Assembly: GCA_050258035.1 (NCBI GenBank)
Contig: JBLMYA010000009.1
Span: forward strand, 1-38,014
From: DATBLE01 sp050258035
Lineage (GTDB): Bacteria > Actinomycetota > Thermoleophilia > Gaiellales > Gaiellaceae
Direction: 5' to 3'
Length of the DNA stretch: 38,014 nucleotides
Position numbers and translations under genes: made by a program. Under the pieces are notes generated by a model. The model was given only the letters and a program-made list of their open reading frames with translations. It made no database searches and was not told the DNA's origin. Positions 1-7,305 of the stretch are shown piece after piece; the first letter of the stretch is position 1; every line of letters starts with the position of its first letter.

Positions 1-51
1 GCGTGTCGGGGGGGGTGGCTGCCCTGGCCCCCCCCCCCGACTGACTTCCGG
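1..51. other. Homopolymer-rich window edge, no gene
   Basis: A run of eight G (8-15) and a run of eleven C (28-38) lie within the first 40 bases. No coding signal is visible. Long homopolymers at the very edge, next to a broken gene, suggest a contig end or a low-quality assembly tail, so sequence accuracy here should be doubted. Confidence 0.5.
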
Positions 52-262
52 CTACCGGTCTGACCATGCCCTCGTGAACTTCGCCGGCCAGGTGTGCTCC
101 TGGCCGCCGATCTCGGCTGTCCACTCGAGACGAGTGTCATCAAGCTGCGAGACCGACTTCACGCCCTCCATGAACCGAGGGAACTCCTCGAACTGCGTCC
201 ACTGGTTGTAGGCGACGCTCACCGGAACGTCGACTTCGATGGACTTCTCGAATGGTCGACAC
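52..262 (-). pseudogene. SRPBCC (polyketide cyclase/dehydrase-like) protein, frameshifted and truncated
   Basis: The translated segment VDVPVSVAYNQWTQFEEF followed by PRFMEGVKSV is the N-terminal half of the SRPBCC/START-like family found widely in actinobacteria (helix-grip fold, hydrophobic ligand pocket). That frame has no good start of its own. A GTG at 262 with an AGGAG box just upstream gives M-S-T-I and then loses the frame. Removing one base near position 250 restores the usual family start, M-S-T-I-E-K-S-I-E-V. The frame stops at 52 after only about 70 residues, where family members run to roughly 150. After the stop, another frame reads S-R-K-S-V-G-G, close to what the family has next, which hints at a second indel. 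Either the gene is decayed or the edge sequence has errors; I cannot separate these. Confidence 0.6.
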
Positions 263-382
263 CCAGTCTCCTCTCGAATCGATGTTCCGGAGGCCGTACC
301 CGACGGCGGGAGAACGAACACGACAACGACGCCGCACCTCGACCGCCCACTGGGGAGAGCGATCCGATCGCGAACCTCGTAC

Positions 383-1837
383 TCAGCCGTCGACGAGGAG
401 TCCCTGAAGAGGTCCGCGGAGGCGCTCCGAACGCCGTGAGACGTGCGGGAGAAGGACGAGCCGGTGAGTCAACGGTTTTCCGGCCCGGCGACGGGCCCAC
501 TGTTCTTTGCTGATCGGTTTCCAGTAGTCGTCGATCACTTGCGATGGGTCGGCTGCGATCTGTTCGATTTCCAGCTCGAGATGCTCTGCCCAGAGGCGAA
601 GACGGGTCTGTCGGGCGATCGTGGCGTCGTGAGTGACGACGTTCATCTCCGTGTCGTTGAACAGGGAGTGGTCGTTGAGGTTGGCAGAGCCGAGTGTCAG
701 CCACGCGTCGTCGACGATTCCGATCTTGGCGTGGACGTAGACGGGATCGGCGAGCGGTCCTGTCCGCGCCATGAGCGTGCAGGCAAGCAATCGTCCGGAA
801 CCGCCGTCCGCCTCGACGAGCTCGCCCAGCGTGCCCCTGGTGTCCTCGGCGCCGTTGTTCGGCTTTGCCGGGAGGAGGATCAGTAGCCGAAAGTCATCGG
901 AGGGAGGGTTCAGAAGCTTGTCGCGCAGGATCTCTGCGATCTCCGGCGACCAGAGGAATTGATTCTCGAGGTAGATCAGCCGCCGTGCGGAGCGCAACGC
1001 CCGTAGGTACGACTCGAGAATACGAAAGTCTCCATTCGGCCTTGTCGAATAGACGTGCTCGGGAACGGTTCGCACCACCTGCACTTCGACGTTGCCGGAG
1101 GTCGCAGCGCGCTCGGGGAACGGGAGCTTCTCGCCCGTTACCTCATGCCAGCGCATCCGGAAGTGCTCTGCGACGTCGGCGACCGCCGATCCTGTGACCT
1201 CGGCGCACGCGTCGTGCCAGCCAGCCTGGCCGCGCGCGGGATGTTCCCCGCTGTCGAAGCGATCGCCGGCCTCCAGAGTCAGATCGATTCCACCGACGAA
1301 CGCCACGCGGTCATCGACGACGATCGTCTTCTCGTGATGGCAGTGCATCGGTCGTTCCTTCGCGTCGAGCGCACAGCGGATCTTCGTCCCCCGGCACAGG
1401 TCATCCCTCATCGTTCGCACTTGCCGTCGAGAAGGTCGGAACAGGGGTAAGGGCGCCCCCGCCCAGACGAGGACGCGCACCTCGACTCGTTCGGCGAGCT
1501 CGGCGAGAAGATTCCGGAGAATCACGGCCTCCCCGTTGCGCGTCAGCGCGAATTCGGGAGAGAAGTACCAGCCGGCGATGTGGACGTGCGACACGGCCTG
1601 CTGCAGATGCGCCGCCATCTGGGGCAGCGCTTCGGCTCCGTCGATCAGGATCTCGAGGCCACCGTTGCGTGGCTGTGGTTCGCCGCCGGCCCACCCGCCC
1701 GCAGGAGCCTCGAGCGCACCGAGCCAGCCGACCCGTTCCAGCCGATGCCGGTGATGGGCACGGACTGCTTGGGAGACCGCCGAGCCCAGCCGGCGATCAA
1801 TGCGGGTGACAAGGTTCTGGGCCAGAGACCCGATCAT
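383..1837 (-). CDS. Phospholipase D-like / cardiolipin synthase-family protein
   Basis: 484 residues with the two HKD motifs that define the phospholipase D superfamily: H168-x-K170-x4-D175 within HCHHEKTIVVDD, and H369-x-K371-x4-D376 within HAKIGIVDD, the latter followed by GSANLND. Members use the paired histidines for phosphodiester or phosphatidyl transfer, for example cardiolipin synthesis. There is no N-terminal membrane helix of the kind typical of the Cls synthases, so a soluble or peripheral phospholipase or phosphatidyltransferase is more likely; the substrate is not decidable here. ATG start at 1837, 12 bases after a small same-strand ORF that may be co-transcribed. The gene ends 120 bp upstream of the broken SRPBCC gene. 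Confidence 0.88.
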   Translation of the reverse strand: MIGSLAQNLVTRIDRRLGSAVSQAVRAHHRHRLERVGWLGALEAPAGGWAGGEPQPRNGGLEILIDGAEALPQMAAHLQQAVSHVHIAGWYFSPEFALTRNGEAVILRNLLAELAERVEVRVLVWAGAPLPLFRPSRRQVRTMRDDLCRGTKIRCALDAKERPMHCHHEKTIVVDDRVAFVGGIDLTLEAGDRFDSGEHPARGQAGWHDACAEVTGSAVADVAEHFRMRWHEVTGEKLPFPERAATSGNVEVQVVRTVPEHVYSTRPNGDFRILESYLRALRSARRLIYLENQFLWSPEIAEILRDKLLNPPSDDFRLLILLPAKPNNGAEDTRGTLGELVEADGGSGRLLACTLMARTGPLADPVYVHAKIGIVDDAWLTLGSANLNDHSLFNDTEMNVVTHDATIARQTRLRLWAEHLELEIEQIAADPSQVIDDYWKPISKEQWARRRAGKPLTHRLVLLPHVSRRSERLRGPLQGLLVDG

Positions 1838-1849
1838 TGCAGCGCCGAT

Positions 1850-2035
1850 CTATTCGAGCGCCTTGTCGACCTCGGCCTTCTCGACGATCGCGGCGAGGAC
1901 CTTCCGGTCCTGGCACCGGAATGTTCGAGATGCGATCGCCGTCTCACCGCCTGCCATGAGGTCGAGCATGGTCTCCTCGCCGTGGTTGCCGCGTGCGGGG
2001 TACTGAAACGCGATTCGCCTGTAAGCTGTGCTCAA
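1850..2035 (-). CDS. Small hypothetical protein upstream of the PLD-like gene
   Basis: 61 residues from a TTG start, ending 12 bases before the phospholipase-D-like ATG on the same strand. The protein is rich in charged residues toward its C-terminus (segments RCQDRKVLAAIVEKAEVDK) with no membrane helix or signal peptide, and I recognise no domain. A GAGGAAG purine stretch lies about 14 bases upstream of the TTG, somewhat far for a ribosome-binding site. Position and strand suggest a leader gene of the PLD unit, divergent from the SnoaL-like gene. It could be a chance ORF. Confidence 0.4.
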   Translation of the reverse strand: MSTAYRRIAFQYPARGNHGEETMLDLMAGGETAIASRTFRCQDRKVLAAIVEKAEVDKALE

Positions 2036-2091
2036 GCGAGCCGCTCGTCTTCCTCGCCAGACCTATCCAGGTGCGAGGAAGGAAAGCGTCG

Positions 2092-2562
2092 ATGCAGCAG
2101 CTCACGAACCAGGAGGCGAGGCATCTCTTGGACGCACAGCGTCCTGGGGAAGACCGGTGCGAGTCCGGTGCGAGTCCGCCGGCAGCGGTTCTGGAAGCGA
2201 TCGCGCGACGCTTTCACGAGCGTCAGCTCGAGGAACCACCCGAACGCGTGGCCAAGCTCATCCATGAAGACGCTGAGATGGCGCTCGTGATCAACGACTT
2301 CCGGCCCGTGCGTGGCCGCGACCGGATCATTGCGTCGCTGGCCGATGCCCGCCACCAGATGATCTACAGCGCTGAAATCGAGCGGTGCGAGGCGCTCGAC
2401 TCGACGACGCTTCTGCTGCGAGGCCAGGCCCGGTACGCCGTCGAACGCGGCCTCTCCCACTCGACCGTCTACTGGCTCGACGGCTTTCGCGATCAATTGC
2501 TCTGGCGAGTGACCGCCTTCCGCAAGGAAGCAGAAGCAAGAGCAGCATACGAGGCCGGCTAG
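2092..2562 (+). CDS. SnoaL-like / nuclear transport factor 2-fold protein
   Basis: 156 residues from ATG 2092, preceded by GAGGAAGG. From about residue 37 on the sequence follows the SnoaL-like alpha+beta barrel pattern: a first helix (AIARRFHERQLEEPPER), L-I-H-E-D-A-E-M, a G-R-D-R-I-I-A-S-L helix and paired strands (TLLLRGQARY, STVYWLDGF, LLWRVTAF). Such folds are small ligand-binding or catalytic domains with very varied roles; nothing here fixes a substrate. The first 35 residues are not part of the fold and contain an 11-bp tandem duplication (2156-2177), so translation may begin downstream of ATG 2092. Divergent from the small gene at 1850-2035. Confidence 0.7.
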   Translation: MQQLTNQEARHLLDAQRPGEDRCESGASPPAAVLEAIARRFHERQLEEPPERVAKLIHEDAEMALVINDFRPVRGRDRIIASLADARHQMIYSAEIERCEALDSTTLLLRGQARYAVERGLSHSTVYWLDGFRDQLLWRVTAFRKEAEARAAYEAG

Positions 2563-2663
2563 CCCCGTCTGCTCCAAGAGGCGGCGCGGCTACCAGTCCC
2601 GGCTCACCCGCCGCCCCCGATCGCGGACTATCAGCGGCGATCACGCCCATCGAGGAGAGAAAT

Positions 2664-2735
2664 GTGACCGCCGGAGTGGGCGTGCGCCTCCGCGAGCGGG
2701 CCGCCACGGTGATGGCAGCCGTGCTCGCCCGTTAG
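2664..2735 (+). CDS. Possible 23-residue mini-ORF
   Basis: GTG 2664 follows a strong GAGGAG box by about six bases (sequence reads aaATGTGacc, so an ATG-TGA lies just before). The peptide is basic then hydrophobic (VRLRERAATVMAAVLAR) and its TAG stop falls in a stem-loop. No homology can be claimed. It may be coincidental. The rest of the 2563-2782 gap holds no other gene that I can see. Confidence 0.18.
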   Translation: MTAGVGVRLRERAATVMAAVLAR

Positions 2736-2761
2736 CAGCCTGTTTGCAGACGGCCGCTAAC
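2731..2761. terminator. Stem-loop between converging genes
   Basis: GTTAGCAGCC (2731-2740) pairs with GGCCGCTAAC (2752-2761), ten bases per arm with one mismatch and an 11-base loop. It sits between the plus-strand SnoaL-like gene and the minus-strand prs gene. There is no T-run, so a termination role is inferred from position only. Confidence 0.35.
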
Positions 2762-2782
2762 CCGCATGGTTGAGCGGAGAAC

Positions 2783-3835
2783 TTAGAACAGCTGGTTTTC
2801 GCCGCCGAAGATCGCCGAGACCGAGTCGTCGGCGAAGACGTTCATGATCGTGTCGGCGAGCAGCTCCCCCACGGAGAGCACCCGAAGGTTCTCCGGCCTG
2901 TTGAGCACGTCGATCGGCACGGTGTCGGTCACGACGATGCCGCCGATCTCGGCCTGCTTGAAACGCTCGAGGGCGTTGCCGCAGAAGAGCGCGTGCGTCG
3001 CGAAGACCCAGACGTTCCTCGCGCCCTGCTCCTTCAGCACCTTGACGTTCTCGAGCAGCGTGCCGCCGGTCATGATCACGTCGTCGCCGACGATCGCGAT
3101 CTTGTCGCGGACGCGGCCCGTGATGTCGGTGACCGCGACCTCGTCGTGCGAGGGCCGGGTCTTGTGCATGACCGCGAAGTCCGCCTCGATCATCTCGGCG
3201 AACCGCGCCGCCATCTTCGCGCGACCGGCGTCGGGAGAGACCGAGACGACCTCGCTGCCGGTGAGACCAAGGTCGCGGAAGTGGTTCGCGAACAGCGGCA
3301 GCGCGGTCATGTGGTCGACCGGAATCGTGAAGAAGCCCTGGATCTGACCCGCGTGCAGGTCCATCGTCAGCACCCGGTCGGCCCCGGCGAGCTGGAGCAT
3401 GTCGGCGACCAGGCGGGCGGTGATCGGCTCGCGCGGCTTGGCCTTCCGGTCCTGACGAGCGTACGGGAACAGAGGGATGACTGCGGTGATCCGCTTCGCC
3501 GAGGCGAGCTTGGCGGCCTGGATCATCACCAGAAGCTCCATCAGGTTCTTGTCCACCGGCGCGCACCCGGTCTGGACGAGGAAGACGTCCGCGCCGCGGA
3601 TCGACTCGTCGAAGCGGCAGTAGGTCTCGTCGTTCGCGAACGTGCCGAGGTCGATGCCGCCGAGCTCGACACCGAGCTTTTCCGCGATCACCTGCGCGAG
3701 ATCCAGGTGCGAGCGGCCGGAGAACACCATCAGCCGCTTCTGGGGACCGCGCTCGATCCAATGCCCGGGCACGGGGTTCGCGTGCTCGGTCACGGCTTCG
3801 AGGCCCGGGAGGCGGGCCAGCTCAGTCGTCGCCAT
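2783..3835 (-). CDS. prs: Ribose-phosphate pyrophosphokinase (PRPP synthase)
   Basis: Transfers pyrophosphate from ATP to ribose 5-phosphate to give PRPP for nucleotide, histidine and tryptophan synthesis. 350 residues. Visible signatures: the flexible catalytic loop PYARQDRKAKPREP (about 124-137), the DLHAGQIQGFF segment carrying the catalytic histidine (H161), and the PRPP-binding loop DDVIMTGGTL (251-260). The core matches class I enzymes of about 315 residues; the extra 30 or so N-terminal residues (to about IERGPQKRLMVF) are unusual but follow the only ATG that fits. ATG 3835 overlaps the 3' end of glmU by 14 bases, so the two are translationally coupled. glmU-prs adjacency is common in actinobacteria. 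Confidence 0.96.
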   Translation of the reverse strand: MATTELARLPGLEAVTEHANPVPGHWIERGPQKRLMVFSGRSHLDLAQVIAEKLGVELGGIDLGTFANDETYCRFDESIRGADVFLVQTGCAPVDKNLMELLVMIQAAKLASAKRITAVIPLFPYARQDRKAKPREPITARLVADMLQLAGADRVLTMDLHAGQIQGFFTIPVDHMTALPLFANHFRDLGLTGSEVVSVSPDAGRAKMAARFAEMIEADFAVMHKTRPSHDEVAVTDITGRVRDKIAIVGDDVIMTGGTLLENVKVLKEQGARNVWVFATHALFCGNALERFKQAEIGGIVVTDTVPIDVLNRPENLRVLSVGELLADTIMNVFADDSVSAIFGGENQLF

Positions 3836-5168
3836 GTTCTCCGGACTCTCCACGCTCGTAGACCCATCCTTCCTTCGTCTCCTGCCTCGGCGGGAATCCC
3901 GCCAGGGAACCCGGCGGGACGTCGTCCGTGACGACCGTCCCCGACCAGACCCAAGCGTCGTCACCGACCGCGACCGGAGCAACGAACGTATTGTCCACCC
4001 CGGTCCTGACGTTCCTGCCGATCGTCGTGGTTCCTTTCGGCCGATCGGGGTCGTGCGAGAAGTTCGCCGTGATGTTCCCGGCGGCGATATTGGAGTCCTC
4101 CCCGATGTCGGCGTCGCCGAGGTAAGAGAGGTGCGGCACCTTCGTGCGCGCGCCGATACGCGAATTCTTCATCTCCACGAACGTGCCCGCCTTCGCCCCC
4201 GCGTCGAGAACGGTTCCCGGGCGAAGGTAACAGAACGGCCCAACGAGCGCACCTGAACCGATCGACGCGTCGACGGCGACGACATGCGGGCCGATCTCGG
4301 CCGCCTCGGCCACCGTTGTCCGGCCGCGGAGCACCGTGAAAGGATGGACGACTGCGTCGCTCTCGAGCGTGACGCCGGCGTCGATCCAGGTGCTCGCCGG
4401 GTCGACGATCGTCACCCCTGCCAGCATGTGCGCCTCGTTGATCCGGTCACGCAGGACGGTGGCCGCGACCGCCAGCTCCGAGCGCGTGTTGATCCCGAGC
4501 GCGGCGAGCGGGTCGGGGCAGAGCCAGGCCGCCGCGCGCCCACCCGCCGACACGATATGCGCGACCGTGTCGGTGAGGTACAGCTCGCGTTGGACGTTGT
4601 CCGTCTCCAGCTTCGCCAGCGATTCCCAGAGAGAGGCCGCCTCGAAAACGTAGATCGACGAGTTCAGCTCGCGGATCGCGCGCTGGGTGTCGGACGCGTC
4701 CTTCTCCTCGACGATCGCCTCGACTCCGCCGTCCTGCCCGCGGATGATGCGACCGTACGGCAAGGGCCGGTCGGCCTGGATCGTCAGGATCGTGACCGCT
4801 GCCCCCCGACGTTCGTGCTCGGCGATCAGCGCGGAGAGGTGTTCGCCGGTCAGGAGCGGAGCAGCTGCATCGAGCACGAGCACCCTTCCGGAGAAACCCT
4901 CGAGGGCGGTGCGCGCGGACGTGACGGCGTCGCCGGTCCCGAGCGGCCGTTCCTGGACCGCGACGACCACGCCCTCGTACGCGTCTTGCGTCGCCGGCGA
5001 CGCGACCACGACCAGCGGCTCGGCCCCGGCGTCGCGTGCCGAGTCGATCACCCAATCGACCACCCGCCGTCCGAGTAGTGGGTGCAGGTGCTTGGGGACG
5101 GCCGAGCGCATGCGGGTGCCGAGGCCTCCGGCCATCACGACCGCCGCCGGATCGCCCCGTGCGCTCAC
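3822..5168 (-). CDS. glmU: Bifunctional GlmU: GlcN-1-P acetyltransferase / UDP-GlcNAc pyrophosphorylase
   Basis: Makes UDP-N-acetylglucosamine, the peptidoglycan precursor. 448 residues from GTG 5168. The N-terminal uridyltransferase domain has the nucleotide loop VMAGGLGTRM (11-20), a PLGTGDAV segment and YGRIIR. The C-terminal left-handed beta-helix acetyltransferase domain shows hexapeptide repeats, HLSYLGDADIGE with the conserved His, and IAAGNITANF. In the uridyltransferase site, the usual Y-G-D-V-P-L block reads D-A-A-A-P-L (100-105): the Mg2+-binding Asp (D105 in E. coli) is alanine here, while the second metal ligand region (G-I-N-T-R) keeps its Asn. It starts eight bases after a tRNA-Gln gene and overlaps prs downstream. 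Confidence 0.95.
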   Translation of the reverse strand: MSARGDPAAVVMAGGLGTRMRSAVPKHLHPLLGRRVVDWVIDSARDAGAEPLVVVASPATQDAYEGVVVAVQERPLGTGDAVTSARTALEGFSGRVLVLDAAAPLLTGEHLSALIAEHERRGAAVTILTIQADRPLPYGRIIRGQDGGVEAIVEEKDASDTQRAIRELNSSIYVFEAASLWESLAKLETDNVQRELYLTDTVAHIVSAGGRAAAWLCPDPLAALGINTRSELAVAATVLRDRINEAHMLAGVTIVDPASTWIDAGVTLESDAVVHPFTVLRGRTTVAEAAEIGPHVVAVDASIGSGALVGPFCYLRPGTVLDAGAKAGTFVEMKNSRIGARTKVPHLSYLGDADIGEDSNIAAGNITANFSHDPDRPKGTTTIGRNVRTGVDNTFVAPVAVGDDAWVWSGTVVTDDVPPGSLAGFPPRQETKEGWVYERGESGEHGDD

Positions 5169-5176
5169 CGGCTCGA

Positions 5177-5250
5177 TGGCTGGGGCGCCAGGATTCGAAC
5201 CTGGGATCGCGGGACCAAAACCCGCTGCCTTACCACTTGGCTACGCCCCA
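5177..5250 (-). tRNA. tRNA-Gln (anticodon TTG)
   Basis: The minus strand folds as a tRNA. Acceptor arms TGGGGCG (5250-5244) and CGCCCCA (5187-5181) are followed by discriminator G and an encoded CCA (5179-5177). The anticodon stem GCGGG/CCCGC encloses loop TTTTGGT with anticodon TTG at 5218-5216, and the T arm is CCAGG-TTCGAAT-CCTGG. It reads glutamine codons CAA and CAG. tRNA-Gln beside glmU-prs is a familiar actinobacterial arrangement. Only eight bases separate the CCA from the glmU start. Confidence 0.97.
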
Positions 5251-5266
5251 CCAATTCCGATTGTGC

Positions 5267-5659
5267 CTAGGTCTTCTTCGCCGACTTGTCGGGCTTCTCG
5301 CCGACGATCAGGATCAGCGCGATCACCGCGAAGACGCCTGCGAGGATCAGCGTCAGCGGCCCGAGCAGCGCCGCGACCACGCAGAGGATCACCGTGAAGG
5401 CCTGGGAGGCAGCGGCGATCCAGGAGATCTGGCGGCCGGTGTCGGAGTCCAGGTTCCTCCCGGCGAAGACGTAGAAGAGGATGATCGGGATCGAGATCGC
5501 GATCACCGTCCAGCGCGAGATGTCGTTCGCGACGGCGACGAAGATCCCCTCGACGACGGCGATGCCGAGCGCGATCTTCAGCCGTCGCGCGTAGAACCAC
5601 CTGCCCTGCTCCGACCGTCCTTTGGCCCGAGTCTCGGGCTCGGCCTGAGTCTCACTCAC
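5267..5659 (-). CDS. Small integral membrane protein, unknown function
   Basis: 130 residues from GTG 5659. A hydrophilic N-terminus (about 1-25, acidic then basic) precedes about four membrane segments (roughly 28-44, 49-66, 80-97 and 98-118) and ends in a lysine-rich tail (PDKSAKKT). The loop AGRNLDSDTGRQ separates the two helix pairs. I do not recognise a family with a known function. It lies just downstream of ispE (nine bases) and upstream of the tRNA-Gln/glmU/prs unit on the same strand, so it may be the last gene of the ispE operon. Confidence 0.7.
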   Translation of the reverse strand: MSETQAEPETRAKGRSEQGRWFYARRLKIALGIAVVEGIFVAVANDISRWTVIAISIPIILFYVFAGRNLDSDTGRQISWIAAASQAFTVILCVVAALLGPLTLILAGVFAVIALILIVGEKPDKSAKKT

Positions 5660-5668
5660 GCGCGCAAC

Positions 5669-6469
5669 CTACCACGCTCGCGGCACGACCCAGACGCGGC
5701 CGAGACGCTCGACCCGCGCGGCGGCGGCCGTGGCAGTCGCCTCGTCCGCGAAGAGCCCGTAGACGGTCGGACCGGCGCCGCTGACGTCGGCACGGAAGGC
5801 GCCGAGCCTGCATAGCTCGGCTGCAAGAGGGGACGAGGCGAGGTCGTTCGGAGGGAGCGCGCCGAGGTCTCCCGTTGCGAGCGCGGAGAGCACTGCCGCC
5901 CGCCGCTCCTCGTAGCCGGCACTCCCGTTCCGGGTGTCGAAGGCGGCGTAGACGTCGCCGGTCGAGGCCTTCGTCTCGCCGTCCGGGAGCAGCAACAGCA
6001 CGGTGAATCGCTGCGGGAGCTCGAGCCTGGTCAGGATCGTGCCGTCGCCCTCGCCCAGCTGCGGCCCCTCGGCCAGGAAGAACGGCACATCGGCGCCGAG
6101 CCCGGCTCCGAGCTCCGACAGCCGCTTCGGTTCGAGCGGCCGTTCGAGCGTCGCGTTCGCGAGCAGGAGCGCGGCGGCGGCGTCGGAGCTGCCGCCGCCG
6201 AGGCCGGCGGAGACGGGAATCTGCTTGTCGACGAGGACGCGCCACGCCGGCTCGACCCCGACCTCCTCGGCGACACGCACGAGCGCGCGACGGATCAGCG
6301 TGTCCCCCGAGAAGCCTTCGACGCTGAGCCCGGGGGCACTCTCGATGTGCAGCCGGTCTGCGAGCCCGACGCGCTGCAGCACCGTCGTGACTTCGTGGTT
6401 TCCGTCTGCGCGGGGAGGGCCGACCACCAGTGCGAGATTGATCTTCGCGTACGCGAGCCGTTCGCTCAC
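5669..6469 (-). CDS. ispE: 4-diphosphocytidyl-2-C-methyl-D-erythritol kinase
   Basis: GHMP-family kinase that phosphorylates CDP-methylerythritol in the non-mevalonate (MEP) isoprenoid pathway, needed for undecaprenyl carriers and quinones. 266 residues. The N-terminal AYAKINLAL carries the catalytic Lys (K9), the GHMP phosphate loop PVSAGLGGGSSDAAAA is at 85-100, GADVPFFL supplies the catalytic Asp (D127), and the C-terminal GHMP motif is DVSGAGPTVYGLF. The GTG start at 6469 overlaps the rsmA stop in GTGA (4 bases), which fixes the start against the long in-frame extension further upstream. It is the last gene of the metG-tatD-rsmA-ispE chain; rsmA-ispE adjacency is widespread. Confidence 0.95.
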   Translation of the reverse strand: MSERLAYAKINLALVVGPPRADGNHEVTTVLQRVGLADRLHIESAPGLSVEGFSGDTLIRRALVRVAEEVGVEPAWRVLVDKQIPVSAGLGGGSSDAAAALLLANATLERPLEPKRLSELGAGLGADVPFFLAEGPQLGEGDGTILTRLELPQRFTVLLLLPDGETKASTGDVYAAFDTRNGSAGYEERRAAVLSALATGDLGALPPNDLASSPLAAELCRLGAFRADVSGAGPTVYGLFADEATATAAAARVERLGRVWVVPRAW

Positions 6470-7305
6470 GAGAGCAGCCGCTCCAGCTCGACGAATTCCT
6501 CCGGTTCGAGCATCTCGGCACGTGAGGCCGAGGGACGCCCCAGCCTCTCCAGCGCGGCGGCGGCGGCAGCGCGGCTCGTCAGGCCGGCGAGCTCGAGCGA
6601 GTTCGGCAGCGTCTTGCGCCGATGGGCGAATGCCGCTTCGACCACCCGCTTGACGTCGGCGAAACCCTCCGGCAGCTCGCGCCGCCGGAATGCGACGAGC
6701 GCCGAGTCGACGTTCGGGGGCGGTCGGAACACGGTGCGCGAGATCGGGTGGAAGCCGGTCCGCTCGGCGGCGAGCCGAACCAGCACGGACACCGCGCCGT
6801 ACGCCTTCGTCCCCGGGGAGGCGAAGAAGCGATCCGCCACTTCCCGCTGCACCATCACGCACCAGCGCTCGACCGAGCGCAAGCGCGTGAGACTTTCGAC
6901 GACGATCGGTGTCGCCACGTTGTACGGGAGGTTCGACACGAGCTTGGCGGGCGGAGGATCGAGCTCTGACAGGTCGATGCGGAGCGCATCGCCGAACACC
7001 ACCCGGACGTTCGGAAGTCGCGGAAGGTGCGGCTCGAGCGAGCGGTCGACTTCGACTGCGTGGACGAGCGCGACCCGCTCGGCCAGATAGCGGGTGAGCA
7101 CGCCGAGCCCCGGGCCGATCTCGAGCACGACGTCCGTCGGGTCGAGCTCGGCGAGCCTTCCGATCACGCCGAGGATGTTCTCGTCGACGAGGAAGTGCTG
7201 GCCGAGCTCCTTGCGCGGGGTGACACTGACGCCTTCGGCGTCACGACCTCGCCTCCCACCAAGGCCGACAGCTCCGAGGCCGTCGTGCTCGGCTTCGTCT
7301 CTCAT
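6466..7305 (-). CDS. rsmA: 16S rRNA dimethyladenosine transferase (RsmA/KsgA)
   Basis: Dimethylates two adjacent adenosines in the 3'-end hairpin of 16S rRNA during 30S assembly. 279 residues with LGQHFLVDENIL (34-45), the SAM-binding loop LEIGPGLGVLT, the acidic motif HAVEVD, the catalytic SNLPYNVATPIV (NLPY at 125-128) and the C-terminal HRRKTLPNSL. ATG 7305 overlaps the tatD stop as ATGA, which supports it. A GTG at 7224 immediately before T-P-R-K-E-L-G-Q-H-F would remove a 27-residue tail of low-complexity, charged character and is the alternative. A short TGACGCC/GGCGTCA hairpin sits just ahead of that GTG in the mRNA, which makes it less attractive. Confidence 0.95.
   Translation of the reverse strand: MRDEAEHDGLGAVGLGGRRGRDAEGVSVTPRKELGQHFLVDENILGVIGRLAELDPTDVVLEIGPGLGVLTRYLAERVALVHAVEVDRSLEPHLPRLPNVRVVFGDALRIDLSELDPPPAKLVSNLPYNVATPIVVESLTRLRSVERWCVMVQREVADRFFASPGTKAYGAVSVLVRLAAERTGFHPISRTVFRPPPNVDSALVAFRRRELPEGFADVKRVVEAAFAHRRKTLPNSLELAGLTSRAAAAAALERLGRPSASRAEMLEPEEFVELERLLS

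Noticed and set aside
57..75. GGTCTGACC near the left edge as another copy of the GGGGTCTGACCCC repeat
   Set aside because: Only the inner nine bases match, arms are incomplete and it lies in the SRPBCC coding remnant.
5669..6862. Long N-terminal extension of ispE (about 130 extra residues)
   Set aside because: The extension is arginine/alanine-rich shadow coding of rsmA on the same strand. The GTG at 6469 overlapping the rsmA stop gives the exact family start.
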